The notes below the pieces were generated by a model. The model worked only from the letters and a program-made list of their open reading frames with translations, was not told the DNA's origin and did no database searches. Shown here one piece after another: positions 24,769 to 32,736 of a stretch of DNA of 37,157 nt (within the stretch, counting starts at the first letter, position 1; every line of letters starts with the position of its first letter). The position numbers and the translations under genes are program-made. The DNA lies in the NCBI GenBank assembly GCA_021740585.1, contig JAIOZM010000039.1:1-37157 (forward strand), read 5' to 3'. This DNA comes from Bacteroidales bacterium. Its GTDB lineage: Bacteria > Bacteroidota > Bacteroidia > Bacteroidales > GCA-2748055.

Positions 24769-25605
24769 CTAAAATTCCAGAATCATTCCCGTCTTAAGCT
24801 GTTGAAATTCAAATTCCTGATAAAATGCTGCAAGTGCAGGTAATTGGGTACAATGGGATGGGAAAATCTGGTCGATTTTCTGCGATTTAATGTATTTTAT
24901 GGTCTCTTTGGTTTGCAGGTTGTTTAGTTTAAGATGAAATCCACCCAATACAGCTTTAAATTTATTTAAGCCGGTAATTTCTTTGGCATATTCCATCATA
25001 TTGCAAATTCCGGAGTGAGCACAACCGGAAATAAGAATAATTTCATCCTTTTCCACCAAAACCAATCCTGAATCGTCAATTATAAAATCAGCTTCCTGAT
25101 TCTCCAGCACAAAAGCTGTAGTTTTGGATTCAAAAACAGTATTTCTCGGTATTTCACCCATATAAAAAATACCGGGTTCTATCTCAATCGGTTTTGCTGA
25201 AAGCTGGATGTTGAAGGCAGTTTCCAGTTCAGAAAGGTTCACCTTTATTCCAATATTTTCATTTTCGCCCTTTCTGTAACGTGTTTGGAAAATTTCCGGA
25301 TGTGAAATAAATTGTACAGCCTCTCCCCTGTCTGAATGCAGTTTTGCCCCCGGATTAATTGCTTGATGAGCAGCAAGCAATTTGGGAAGTCCATCGCCAT
25401 GATCCCAATGTCCGTGACTTAAAACAATAGTATCAGTATTTTTTAATAAGTCAATTCCCAAAGTTGATGCATTCCTCAGAAATAAATCCGTGTGACCCGT
25501 ATCAAAAAGAATACGTTGACCATTATGTTGAATATAATAGCTAATCCCATGTTCTGCTCCGAACTTTCCACCGGGCATATTCTCTGTTAACACATAGATT
25601 TTCAT
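24769..25605 (-). CDS. MBL-fold metallo-hydrolase (COG1237-like)
   Basis: A 278-residue metallo-beta-lactamase-fold protein without a signal peptide. The metal site motif SHGHWDHGDGL gives H64, H66, D68 and H69; later ligands are likely in SGCAHSGICNM and GGFHL, and PSHCT follows near the C-terminus. The N-terminus MKIYVLTENMPGGKFGAEHG, followed by ISYYI and LFDTGHTD, matches the COG1237 group that includes a protein annotated as a dihydropterin ribofuranosylaminobenzene phosphate synthase, a name rarely justified in bacteria. It lies 187 bases after the MFS gene on the same strand, so it may belong to the cofactor-type operon upstream. No reaction can be assigned. Confidence 0.88.
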   Translation of the reverse strand: MKIYVLTENMPGGKFGAEHGISYYIQHNGQRILFDTGHTDLFLRNASTLGIDLLKNTDTIVLSHGHWDHGDGLPKLLAAHQAINPGAKLHSDRGEAVQFISHPEIFQTRYRKGENENIGIKVNLSELETAFNIQLSAKPIEIEPGIFYMGEIPRNTVFESKTTAFVLENQEADFIIDDSGLVLVEKDEIILISGCAHSGICNMMEYAKEITGLNKFKAVLGGFHLKLNNLQTKETIKYIKSQKIDQIFPSHCTQLPALAAFYQEFEFQQLKTGMILEF

Positions 25606-25660
25606 ACATTTATAATTTTACTAAATATGGATATATATTTGTAGTCCGGTAAAAATATGA

Positions 25661-25682
25661 GATTGCTTCGCTGCGCAATGAC
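25661..25682 (+). repeat. Dispersed GATTGC...GCAATGAC repeat, copy 1
   Basis: GATTGC, then TTCGCT, then GCGCAATGAC forms a short hairpin (ATTGC/GCAAT ends). A longer version, GATTGC...GCAATGAC with CGCGCTGCGCTC between, is at 37075-37100. Repeats of this form are scattered in intergenic DNA of Bacteroidota. Confidence 0.65.
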
Positions 25683-25792
25683 TCAATGAACATGCTTTAA
25701 AGTCAGAATCTTTTAAGATTAATCAATCGCAAAAAAACTTTTGTGCTCTTTGCATATTCCTTTCCATTTTTTTGGTTTCCAGTCATTCCCCA

Positions 25793-27013
25793 TCATTTTT
25801 TACAATTCAGCTTATAAATAAATAATAATGAAGAACTTACTATTACAATAAACAGCACGAAAAATGCCGGAAACCCATAATTATTAATTATCCAAGCTCC
25901 CAAGAGAGGAAAAATAGCCGGCAAAATATTTCCTGCACCGGCTATACCTGTATACAAACTTCGGTTTTCAGTACCAGACACTTCCAATAGTACCCCATTC
26001 ATAGAAATGGAATACAAAGAATATACAATTCCTCCCAAAATAAAGAAAGGCGTTACAGGAATTCTGGTGGCGAAGATAAGTATTAAAACCGGTGCAATTA
26101 TAGCTAGTAAAACATTAAGGTTTAATATATTACGATACTTAATTTTATCTCTGAAAAGGAAAATTGCTAATCCGGCCAACACGGTGCCTATAACTTTAAA
26201 AAGAAGAAACTGCCCTGTTTGATTTACTCCTCCATCATTATGTTGCTTTGCATAGAGTAACAGAAATGGCATAAGACTAATCACAATTCCCTGAGTATTC
26301 ACATAAGCCAGAAAATGTTTCAATCGATCATTTTCCCTTAATTCCTGTTTAAAAAAAGCAATAAAATGGCCAAAGCTTTTAATTTTAAGCCTTGAAGGAA
26401 CTACTTCCTTAATTTTCCAAAAGCCCAAAGAAGCGATACTCAGAGTAAGAAAACCAATAAAAAACATTCTGGTATAATTATCAGGATAACCGGCTGAAGC
26501 CAATACTTTTCGGGCGAGTAATGCGGAGAAAAAAACTCCACTTCCGATAACAACCTGTCTGATGGAGAAAAATGTTTTCCGCCTTTCGGCTAAAACAGAC
26601 TTTCCAAAAATATCGGTATAACTTACATTAGCAAAAGCTCCTCCAATAGAAAAAATGGAGATTAACAGAAATATTAGGTATAAAACCTGCTTGTCTCTCA
26701 AACTGCTTGAAAACAATAATAAAAAAGCAAGTCCCAATACTGCTGACATCCTGGCATTTATACCAAAAAGCAGGAATTTCTTTTTATAATTGTAATTGCT
26801 GATTATCGGTGCAAAGAATAATTGGGTTATACTGGCTCCCCCGAGCATAATGGCCGTAAGAATTCCCACATGCATTGCCCCACCACCCGATTCGATGAGC
26901 ATTGCGGGCATTATGGTGTCTACGTCCATAAAATTTTGTGCAAAAGCGAGAAAAATGCCATGCCACAAAAAGGAGAAAAAATTATGCTTTGAAATATTGG
27001 CTGTAAGCTCCAT
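25793..27013 (-). CDS. MFS transporter
   Basis: A 406-residue major facilitator with about twelve hydrophobic segments, beginning MELTANISKHNFFSFLWHG and continuing with FMDVDTIMPAMLIESGGGAM. Loop motifs of the superfamily are weak; the RKTFF segment near residue 143 is a likely cytoplasmic loop. The direction and substrate cannot be read. It begins 23 bases after the NifX-like gene on the same strand, so it is the sixth gene of the cluster and may export or import a metal ligand or cofactor-related solute. That link is contextual only. Confidence 0.85.
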   Translation of the reverse strand: MELTANISKHNFFSFLWHGIFLAFAQNFMDVDTIMPAMLIESGGGAMHVGILTAIMLGGASITQLFFAPIISNYNYKKKFLLFGINARMSAVLGLAFLLLFSSSLRDKQVLYLIFLLISIFSIGGAFANVSYTDIFGKSVLAERRKTFFSIRQVVIGSGVFFSALLARKVLASAGYPDNYTRMFFIGFLTLSIASLGFWKIKEVVPSRLKIKSFGHFIAFFKQELRENDRLKHFLAYVNTQGIVISLMPFLLLYAKQHNDGGVNQTGQFLLFKVIGTVLAGLAIFLFRDKIKYRNILNLNVLLAIIAPVLILIFATRIPVTPFFILGGIVYSLYSISMNGVLLEVSGTENRSLYTGIAGAGNILPAIFPLLGAWIINNYGFPAFFVLFIVIVSSSLLFIYKLNCKK

Positions 27014-27036
27014 AAAACATTAATCAAGAGATAAAT

Positions 27037-27456
27037 TTATTCCCAATCCCGTCCGTTAACCGGACTAAAAGAATTCTTTTTATTTTTAAAAGATTCTTCA
27101 ATTAGTTCAAGACGTGAAGATAATAAGCTTTTTATTTCTAATGGCTCTTCCCCGGAAATAATTATTGGTAAAAAGTGATCTTTTACCATGGCAATGTTTT
27201 TCCCAAACTGTTTGGCTACAATTACATCTATTTTTCTGTTAATCAAATATTTAATAATTCGCTTGCCTTTTTGGGGATCACCATGTGAATTTTCTTCAAT
27301 GTGGTTTTTTAACAGATTAGGTTCTGTCTGAACAAAATAAATTTTATCCCCGGCAGTTTCATAAAAGATAAATTTATCAGCATCTCCAAAGTGTTCATTT
27401 GTAAATTTATTATCGCTATTAACGGCAAATGCAAAGCGTATATTCATGTTTTTCAT
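27037..27456 (-). CDS. NifX/NifB C-terminal-like (dinitrogenase Fe-Mo cofactor family) protein 2
   Basis: A 139-residue protein of the family that binds Fe-Mo cofactor precursors in nitrogen fixers but is widespread in anaerobes that do not fix nitrogen. Visible features are MNIRFAFAVNSDNKFTNEHFG with a DADKFIFYE strand, a NSHGDPQKGKRIIKYL helix, and IDVIVAKQFGKNIAM. An alternative start at the ATG at 27447 would remove three residues. The C-terminal tail of about 35 residues is extra compared with the usual 100-110. It begins 10 bases after the second MinD-type gene, so it is part of the operon that starts at 29986. No nitrogenase genes are present in the window. Confidence 0.88.
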   Translation of the reverse strand: MKNMNIRFAFAVNSDNKFTNEHFGDADKFIFYETAGDKIYFVQTEPNLLKNHIEENSHGDPQKGKRIIKYLINRKIDVIVAKQFGKNIAMVKDHFLPIIISGEEPLEIKSLLSSRLELIEESFKNKKNSFSPVNGRDWE

Positions 27457-27466
27457 ATTATCTAAG

Positions 27467-28333
27467 CTAATTTACGAGAATATAATCCCATATTTTCTTC
27501 AATACTTTTGAGCTTTTGGCTTCAGGATACAATTCAACTATAGACTTTCCTTCAATCATGGCTTGGGTAAACATTGTATCAAAAGGAATTTTACCAAGGA
27601 GGGGAATGTTGTTATTCTTTAGGAATTGTACAATTTCATCAGTTAGTTTATTACTTATATCATGCTTATTTATAATAGCATACGACTTTATATTAAAGCT
27701 GTTAATTAAGTCAAGCAGGCGTTTTGCATCATGCAATCCTGACATGCTTGGCTCTATAACCATCAGCACCCCAGATGTGCCGGTAAGCGATGAAATGGCA
27801 GCGCAGCCTATACCCGGAGGGCCATCATTTAAAATAAAGTCATAATTCAGACTTCGGGCAATTTCACGGGCTTTTCTGCGAACCACCGTAACCAATTTTC
27901 CTGAATTTTCTTCACCTGGTCCCATTCTGGCATGCACCAAAGGACCAAAGCGGGTATTAGATACATACCAGAAATTATTTTCGTTTTTCACCGAAACTAT
28001 GGCCTCTGCAGGACAAAGTCTTTCGCATAGTCTGCATCCTTCGCATTGAAAGGGATTTACTTCATAAAATCCTTTATCTGTATGAATGGCGTCAAATCTG
28101 CATTCTTCCTTGCATATATTACAATCAATACATTTTACCGAATCGATAATCGCCTTATAACCGCTATCGAAGCGATAGCTTTCCTTCACTTCCGGCTTGA
28201 GAATGAGATGAAGATCTGCTGCATCCACATCACTATCGCAGAATACGGCTCTTTCAGACAAGGAGACCAATGCAGCTGTTATGCTTGTCTTCCCGGCACC
28301 ACCCTTACCACTTAAAACAGTTATCTCCTTCAT
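27467..28333 (-). CDS. MinD-type P-loop ATPase with inserted 2[4Fe-4S] ferredoxin domain (2)
   Basis: A 288-residue ATPase of the Mrp/MinD superfamily with a ferredoxin domain inserted after the first part. The deviant Walker A is LSGKGGAGKTS at residues 7-17. Two CX2CX2CX3C motifs follow at about residues 68-105: CIDCNICKEEC and CEGCRLCERLC. The DGPPGIGC Walker B-like block comes next. Such proteins act in pairs; the partner starts at 29204 and ends one base before this gene. The likely job is ATP-linked handling of Fe-S or metal clusters for the NifX-like proteins. Confidence 0.93.
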   Translation of the reverse strand: MKEITVLSGKGGAGKTSITAALVSLSERAVFCDSDVDAADLHLILKPEVKESYRFDSGYKAIIDSVKCIDCNICKEECRFDAIHTDKGFYEVNPFQCEGCRLCERLCPAEAIVSVKNENNFWYVSNTRFGPLVHARMGPGEENSGKLVTVVRRKAREIARSLNYDFILNDGPPGIGCAAISSLTGTSGVLMVIEPSMSGLHDAKRLLDLINSFNIKSYAIINKHDISNKLTDEIVQFLKNNNIPLLGKIPFDTMFTQAMIEGKSIVELYPEAKSSKVLKKIWDYILVN

Positions 28334-28334
28334 T

Positions 28335-29204
28335 TTAATTTAGCTTCTCTTTTAAATTCATTACCAGATTTCTATAAAAGCTATCCTGGGTTTCATCTAA
28401 ATTGTTTAATATTTTTCCTGTTGCATAATTTGCTGCATATTCTTTGCTAAAGGCAATCCGACCAATGATTTCAATATCTTCTGCTTCAAGGTATTTCTCC
28501 ATCGAACCATCCCCAATGCCGTCTTTATTAATAATGACAGCAAAAGGCTTATGAATCTCCCTCATTAATTCTATGGTAAGTTGCAAATCATGTAAGCCAA
28601 AAGGAGTCGGTTCCGTCACTAAAAGTATAAAATCGGCATCTGCTGAGGTAGTTACAACCGGACAACTGGTACCCGGAGGGGCATCCATAAGGACAATCTC
28701 TGTCTCCGGATTGTATTCTTTTATCACATCTTTTATAAGCATAGTTTGCATGGATGAACCTATTTCCAGTTCTCCTTGTATTAAGCCAAGTCCAATGCCT
28801 AAATCGAACTTTTTAATCTCTCCAATTTTATGATCATATTCCAACATTGCCCCATGTTTGCAGGCATGGAGACAGGCTCCACAGGAATGACATAAACTTG
28901 CATTTACTTCTGCAAATTTCACAGTTGGGATGACTACTATGGCGTTAAATTCGCAATATTCAACACAATCGCGACAATAGGTACATTTGGAATTATCTAT
29001 TTTCGGTACCTGCTGATTCACAACATTGAAGGATTTCTCCCTGGCCTCCGGGAAAAAGATAAGATCGTTAGGTTCCTCAACATCGCAGTCCAGAAGTTGA
29101 ACTTTATCTGTCCAGTATTTATGAATAAAATAATAAAGATTTACGGAGACAGTTGTTTTTCCTGTTCCTCCTTTTCCACTTGCAATCGCTATTTTTTTTA
29201 GCAT
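28335..29204 (-). CDS. MinD-type P-loop ATPase with inserted 2[4Fe-4S] ferredoxin domain (1)
   Basis: Partner of the ATPase at 27467, 289 residues. The Walker A is ASGKGGTGKTT at residues 8-18. The ferredoxin insert has CTYCRDCVEYC and CHSCGACLHAC at about residues 73-115, each a full CX2CX2CX3C set for one [4Fe-4S] cluster. MDAPPGTSCPV is the Walker B-like block. The two ATPases share the architecture but not the sequence, as expected of a heterodimer from an old duplication. In Desulfovibrio, two such ATPases are components of the orange-protein complex, together with a NifX-family protein that binds a Mo-Cu-S cluster. The resemblance of the whole cluster is noted in the findings. Confidence 0.93.
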   Translation of the reverse strand: MLKKIAIASGKGGTGKTTVSVNLYYFIHKYWTDKVQLLDCDVEEPNDLIFFPEAREKSFNVVNQQVPKIDNSKCTYCRDCVEYCEFNAIVVIPTVKFAEVNASLCHSCGACLHACKHGAMLEYDHKIGEIKKFDLGIGLGLIQGELEIGSSMQTMLIKDVIKEYNPETEIVLMDAPPGTSCPVVTTSADADFILLVTEPTPFGLHDLQLTIELMREIHKPFAVIINKDGIGDGSMEKYLEAEDIEIIGRIAFSKEYAANYATGKILNNLDETQDSFYRNLVMNLKEKLN

Positions 29205-29235
29205 ATTTTCAACTAATAAAAATCATACTCCCTCA

Positions 29236-29556
29236 CTACTTGCCCTTCAAAGTCTCAATTATCTCCCCCACAGTCCTGTTATTATCCGGTAATATAACCA
29301 TCTGAATATTAAAACGTTCAAGAATATCTTTGGCTTTTGGGCCAAAATCGCCGGAAATAACCTTTTGTACACCCAGTTCAACCATTTTTTCCGAAGTTTT
29401 TGTTCCCGCACCTCCCTGATCGTCTGCATGTTCATTCTTCAAAAACTCTGTTATTCCAGATTCTTCGTTGTAAACACAAAAATATGCTGCACGCCCAAAG
29501 CGTAAATCGAATACAGAATTCATTTCTGCACCTTCAGAACTAATAACTATTTTCAT
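29236..29556 (-). CDS. NifX/NifB C-terminal-like (dinitrogenase Fe-Mo cofactor family) protein 1
   Basis: A compact 106-residue member of the NifX/NifB-like family. MKIVISSEGAEMNSVFDLRF and GRAAYFCVY form the first strands; FLKNEHADDQGGAGTKTSEK, followed by MVELGVQKVISGDFGPKA, is the conserved core, with GGAGTKTS in the position of the anion- or cofactor-binding loop. It lies 22 bases after the DUF134 gene and 31 bases before the first MinD-type ATPase. The orange protein of Desulfovibrio belongs to the same family, but metal content here cannot be read from sequence. Confidence 0.93.
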   Translation of the reverse strand: MKIVISSEGAEMNSVFDLRFGRAAYFCVYNEESGITEFLKNEHADDQGGAGTKTSEKMVELGVQKVISGDFGPKAKDILERFNIQMVILPDNNRTVGEIIETLKGK

Positions 29557-29578
29557 TTTTTTTGATTTTTAATATATA

Positions 29579-29986
29579 TTATTTATTTACTCCTAATTTT
29601 ATATTCACTGATCCGCAAAAGGCGCAACGTTTATTCCCATTATCAGTATTTAATGTAAACCTGGCGGAACAGTTATTGCAAAAAGACCAGCTTTCATCAA
29701 TGGTTACATTGCCAAAAACCGCTTTAATCTCTTTAATTTCAACCAAAGCCATAGATATTTTCCTTCTGGCACTCTCATAAATACGAGCAAAAGTAGCCCT
29801 CGACACATCCATTAAAGCGCTTGCTTCCTTATGACTAAGCAGATCATAGTCGGCCAGTTTAATGGCTTCATATTCTTCATAAAGTAAATCAACACTTCCT
29901 GTTTCTCTACCTGTTACACCTATAGGTTTAAATGATTTAAATCTGGGAGGAGATACAATTTTCCTGAGATGTTTTTTTCTTGCCAT
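29579..29986 (-). CDS. DUF134 HTH protein with zinc ribbon, candidate operon regulator
   Basis: A 135-residue DNA-binding-type protein. It has the DUF134 N-terminus MARKKHLRKI...PRFKSFKPIG, and the block LLYEEYEAIKLADYDLLSHK, continuing into EASALMDVSRATFARIYESA, with the sigma-70-region-4-like helix-turn-helix. The C-terminus adds a zinc ribbon, CNNC (around 105) and CAFC (around 124), which could bind zinc or sense metal. It is the first gene of the cluster, and a perfect 7-bp-arm palindrome touches its -7 element (30006-30021). Autoregulation is therefore likely but inferred. Confidence 0.9.
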   Translation of the reverse strand: MARKKHLRKIVSPPRFKSFKPIGVTGRETGSVDLLYEEYEAIKLADYDLLSHKEASALMDVSRATFARIYESARRKISMALVEIKEIKAVFGNVTIDESWSFCNNCSARFTLNTDNGNKRCAFCGSVNIKLGVNK

Positions 29987-29997
29987 GCATTTTCTTG

Positions 29998-30005
29998 CAA
30001 ATATA
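29998..30005 (-). promoter_or_regulatory. TAnnTTTG -7 element of the NifX/MinD cluster
   Basis: On the minus strand this reads TATATTTG, an exact -7 consensus, 11 bases before the DUF134 ATG at 29986. The predicted leader is only a few bases. The adjacent palindrome at 30006-30021 fills most of the spacer to the -33 region, where only a weak TTTT is present. Confidence 0.6.
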
Positions 30006-30021
30006 ATGAGAATGTTCTCAT
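30006..30021. promoter_or_regulatory. Candidate operator palindrome for the DUF134 regulator
   Basis: ATGAGAA-TG-TTCTCAT is a perfect inverted repeat with 7-bp arms and a 2-bp spacer. It directly abuts the -7 box of the operon, so a bound protein would block RNA polymerase. The position makes it a strong operator candidate for the DUF134 protein encoded next to it. Confidence 0.65.
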
Positions 30022-30287
30022 AATTAAAATTTAAAGGATGAAAATGTTTATTCAGATTCCTTGTCAGAGTTTTTTAATAAAATATGTGCTTCCCAACTGT
30101 TAAAATAATGCTCAGAAACCCATTTTCATTAGTGGGGTATTCTAAATAAGAAGGCTGTTTAAAAACCTGATTTACAAATTTATCATCATTTTATTTCTAA
30201 ATAAGAAGGGTAATTATAATATATTGTTATATTTATAACGTAAATATTATATAACTAATTCTTATCACTAATTAACTCATTTCGATT
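30022..30287. promoter_or_regulatory. Intergenic region with 15-bp direct repeats and a palindrome
   Basis: No gene is seen between the two divergent operons. TTCTAAATAAGAAGG occurs twice, at 30140-30154 and 30195-30209, 55 bases apart; its first part, TTCT-AAATA-AGAA, is a small inverted repeat. Nearer the symporter operon lies GTTATA-TT-TATAAC (30226-30239), overlapping a near -7 box TATATTTA (30228-30235). The repeats are candidate activator sites for the downstream operon. Confidence 0.5.
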
Positions 30288-31040
30288 ATGGACAAATCTC
30301 CTGAGAAATACCACATTAGCTTTTTTGTACCAACCACAGCAAGGGCTAAAGCTAACAGGAATATGGTATTATGGTTAGTTTCTATCTGGTTTATAGCCAT
30401 TTTTGGATTTCAAATTCTGCTTCGTGTTTTGGAAAAGCCAATCCCTGAAACTACATTTTCTATCTTCCAGTCTGTTTGGGACAATACAATAAGTGATTCC
30501 CCCGGCATTGTTGAACTCCAGGAATTCGGAAAAACGACTTTGTCGGTTTTAGGGAAAGTTGCCATTACTGACTCTGAAAGAGCGGTTTTAGATAATGCAC
30601 TTTCATGGTCTTTGTATCAACTTACAGCCGATTCTTTAAAAGAGGATCTTGTTATTAAAATTCAGGCATTTGAGAAGATAAAACTTGAAATTCAAACCAT
30701 CTCTGATCCAAATTACATTAAGGCAAAAGAGTTATTGTCTGCAGAATACAGTCCAAGTCTGAATCTTGATCCATTGGATGTTAGAACAACCATCCTTCCT
30801 CTTGAGCTGGTGTCTGAAAATATTTATAAGCTCACAGAAACGGCCAGAGAATCTGTTCCTTCAATAATGGAGAAGTATTTGATTCATAATCAGTCGTTTC
30901 TTACAGATACAAAGTTTTTAGGTTTTCCATTCCACTATTTTTATACAGCAATTTTTCTGTTGGTATTGTTTATTGGTCTTTGCCTGATTTACTGCATTAA
31001 AACCGATCAAATGAACAGTAAGTTAAGTATAGAAGATTAA
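30288..31040 (+). CDS. DUF4212-like symporter small subunit with a large periplasmic insert
   Basis: A 250-residue membrane protein whose ends look like DUF4212, the small subunit that accompanies acetate-type sodium:solute symporters. The N-terminus KYHISFFVPTTARAKANRNM leads into TM1 at about residues 25-46, and FLGFPFHYFYTAIFLLVLFI, continuing to CIKTDQMN, forms TM2 at about 218-237. DUF4212 proteins are normally 80-110 residues with a short loop; here about 160 residues lie between the helices, predicted helical and probably periplasmic. The symporter gene follows 25 bases later. The insert's role is unknown. Confidence 0.8.
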   Translation: MDKSPEKYHISFFVPTTARAKANRNMVLWLVSIWFIAIFGFQILLRVLEKPIPETTFSIFQSVWDNTISDSPGIVELQEFGKTTLSVLGKVAITDSERAVLDNALSWSLYQLTADSLKEDLVIKIQAFEKIKLEIQTISDPNYIKAKELLSAEYSPSLNLDPLDVRTTILPLELVSENIYKLTETARESVPSIMEKYLIHNQSFLTDTKFLGFPFHYFYTAIFLLVLFIGLCLIYCIKTDQMNSKLSIED

Positions 31041-31065
31041 TGATTACTAAGCAAATTCTGAAAAA

Positions 31066-32736
31066 ATGAAAAAAATATATATTCTAACATCATTATTGGT
31101 TATTCCTTTTTTATCACATGCCGCATCAGCTGCTTCTCAGCTTGAAGGGAGTTTTAAAGTTGGTCCTGCCATAATTTTAATATCGATTCTGGTACTCTTT
31201 GTAATGGTTGGGATTCTCTTCAGGGCAAAAGATACTACTGACTTCTATGCTGCCGGCAGGGGGATTTCAAAAGTTGGTTCAGGGATGGCGATCGCCTCAA
31301 ACTGGATGAGTGCCGCATCTTTCCTCGGAATGGCAGCTCTTATGTATGGAACCGGTTATAATGGTCTGGCTTACGTGGTTGGATGGACGGGTGGCTATGT
31401 CCTTTTATTAATTCTAATGGCTGGACAAATTCGTAAATACGGTAAATATACCGCTGCCGACTTTATTGGCGACAGGTATTATAGTCAGTCACTGCGAGCT
31501 GTTGGAGCCATTATTGCGATTCTTATCTCTATTTCTTATTGCGTGGGTCAATTTGCAGGTATCGGCCTTATGTTTAAATGGGTAATGGGTATTGATTATA
31601 CCTGGGCAGTGATTATCGGTGGATCTGTTGTACTTTGCTATACGCTGATTTCCGGTATGTTGGGAGTAACAAAAAATATGCAGATACAATATGTAATCAT
31701 TATTATCTCATTCCTCATACCTCTCTTTATCTTAAGCTATAAATTTGATTATTTCTGGCTTTTACCTCAAATTGGATATGGTTCGGCTGTTTCAGATGCT
31801 ATTTCAGGTATTCCCCTTGCCGAAACAAATCAGCTTGTAAATTCATTGGGAAACAGCTTTGCCATTGTTCCGGTACCGGAGTTTGCCATGCCCTGGGATA
31901 CTGCCACAGGGAAAACCTTTTTTCAGTGGGTAGCTATTGCATTCTCTTTAATGATTGGAACCGCCGGTTTACCTCACGTAATACAAAGATTCTATGTGGT
32001 GCCTAAAGCCAGTGATGCCAGATGGTCGGTGGTATGGGGACTGTTCTTTATTTGCATTCTGTACTGGAGTGCTCCGGTTTACGCTGCCTTTGGAAAATTG
32101 CTTTCTGCAAATCCGGAGGTGGGTCAGTTATCCCCCGATGCCATTGTGGTGTATACAGCCCAGCTTGGAAGTGTTCATCCTCTTATTGTTGGGTTATTGG
32201 CTGCTGGAGGTATCTCTGCTGCATTTTCCACGGTATCAGGGCTTTTGGTAGCAGGGGCATCTGCATTTTCTCACGATTTATATGTAAAAGTTATTAATCC
32301 GGATGCTTCACCAAAACGTCAATTATTATTTGCCAGATTGGGAACTGTTTTAATGGCCATAATAGTTACAATAATAGCTCTATTTAAACTTGCTTTAATT
32401 GGTCAGCTGGTTGCAGTGGCATTCTCTTTAGCGGGTTGCACCATATTCCCATTGTTTTTACTGGGCATTTGGTGGAGCGGTTCAAACAAACAAGGCGCCA
32501 TTGCCGGACTTATTGCAGGGGGAACAGTTTCGATTATTGCATTAAGCTATTTTATTGCAGGAAAAATGGGTGTATCATGGCCATTGCATGAATTTGTCGA
32601 TTATTGGTTGGGAGCATGGTATTTTGCCTGGATTGGAGCTCCGCTTGCAATTCTTGCGAATATTATAGTTTCAATGTTATCCAAAGAGACCCCATTGGAA
32701 ATACGTAAATTCCTCATTGAAAATGTTCATTCCTAA
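31066..32736 (+). CDS. Sodium:solute symporter, acetate permease (ActP)-like
   Basis: Sodium-coupled permease of the SSS family, 556 residues with about 13 transmembrane segments after an N-terminal hydrophobic signal-like segment (MKKIYILTSLLVIPFLSHAA). Family blocks include DFYAAGRGISKVGSGMAIAS, NWMSAASFLG, a GGYVLLL...GKYTAADFIGDRY stretch, and GTAGLPHVIQRFYVVPKASD. The GISAAFSTVSGLLVAGASAF helix follows. These fit the cation/acetate symporter group, so a short monocarboxylate is a likely substrate. It is flanked by the small subunit upstream and overlaps the next gene by one base. Confidence 0.92.
   Translation: MKKIYILTSLLVIPFLSHAASAASQLEGSFKVGPAIILISILVLFVMVGILFRAKDTTDFYAAGRGISKVGSGMAIASNWMSAASFLGMAALMYGTGYNGLAYVVGWTGGYVLLLILMAGQIRKYGKYTAADFIGDRYYSQSLRAVGAIIAILISISYCVGQFAGIGLMFKWVMGIDYTWAVIIGGSVVLCYTLISGMLGVTKNMQIQYVIIIISFLIPLFILSYKFDYFWLLPQIGYGSAVSDAISGIPLAETNQLVNSLGNSFAIVPVPEFAMPWDTATGKTFFQWVAIAFSLMIGTAGLPHVIQRFYVVPKASDARWSVVWGLFFICILYWSAPVYAAFGKLLSANPEVGQLSPDAIVVYTAQLGSVHPLIVGLLAAGGISAAFSTVSGLLVAGASAFSHDLYVKVINPDASPKRQLLFARLGTVLMAIIVTIIALFKLALIGQLVAVAFSLAGCTIFPLFLLGIWWSGSNKQGAIAGLIAGGTVSIIALSYFIAGKMGVSWPLHEFVDYWLGAWYFAWIGAPLAILANIIVSMLSKETPLEIRKFLIENVHS

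Noticed and set aside
25634..25641. Exact TAnnTTTG box on the plus strand
   Set aside because: It points away from the MBL gene and no plus-strand gene follows, so it is probably chance in AT-rich DNA.
27037..29556. Nitrogen-fixation genes
   Set aside because: NifX/NifB-like domains alone are common in non-fixers, and nifHDK, nifE, nifN and radical SAM nifB are absent from the window.
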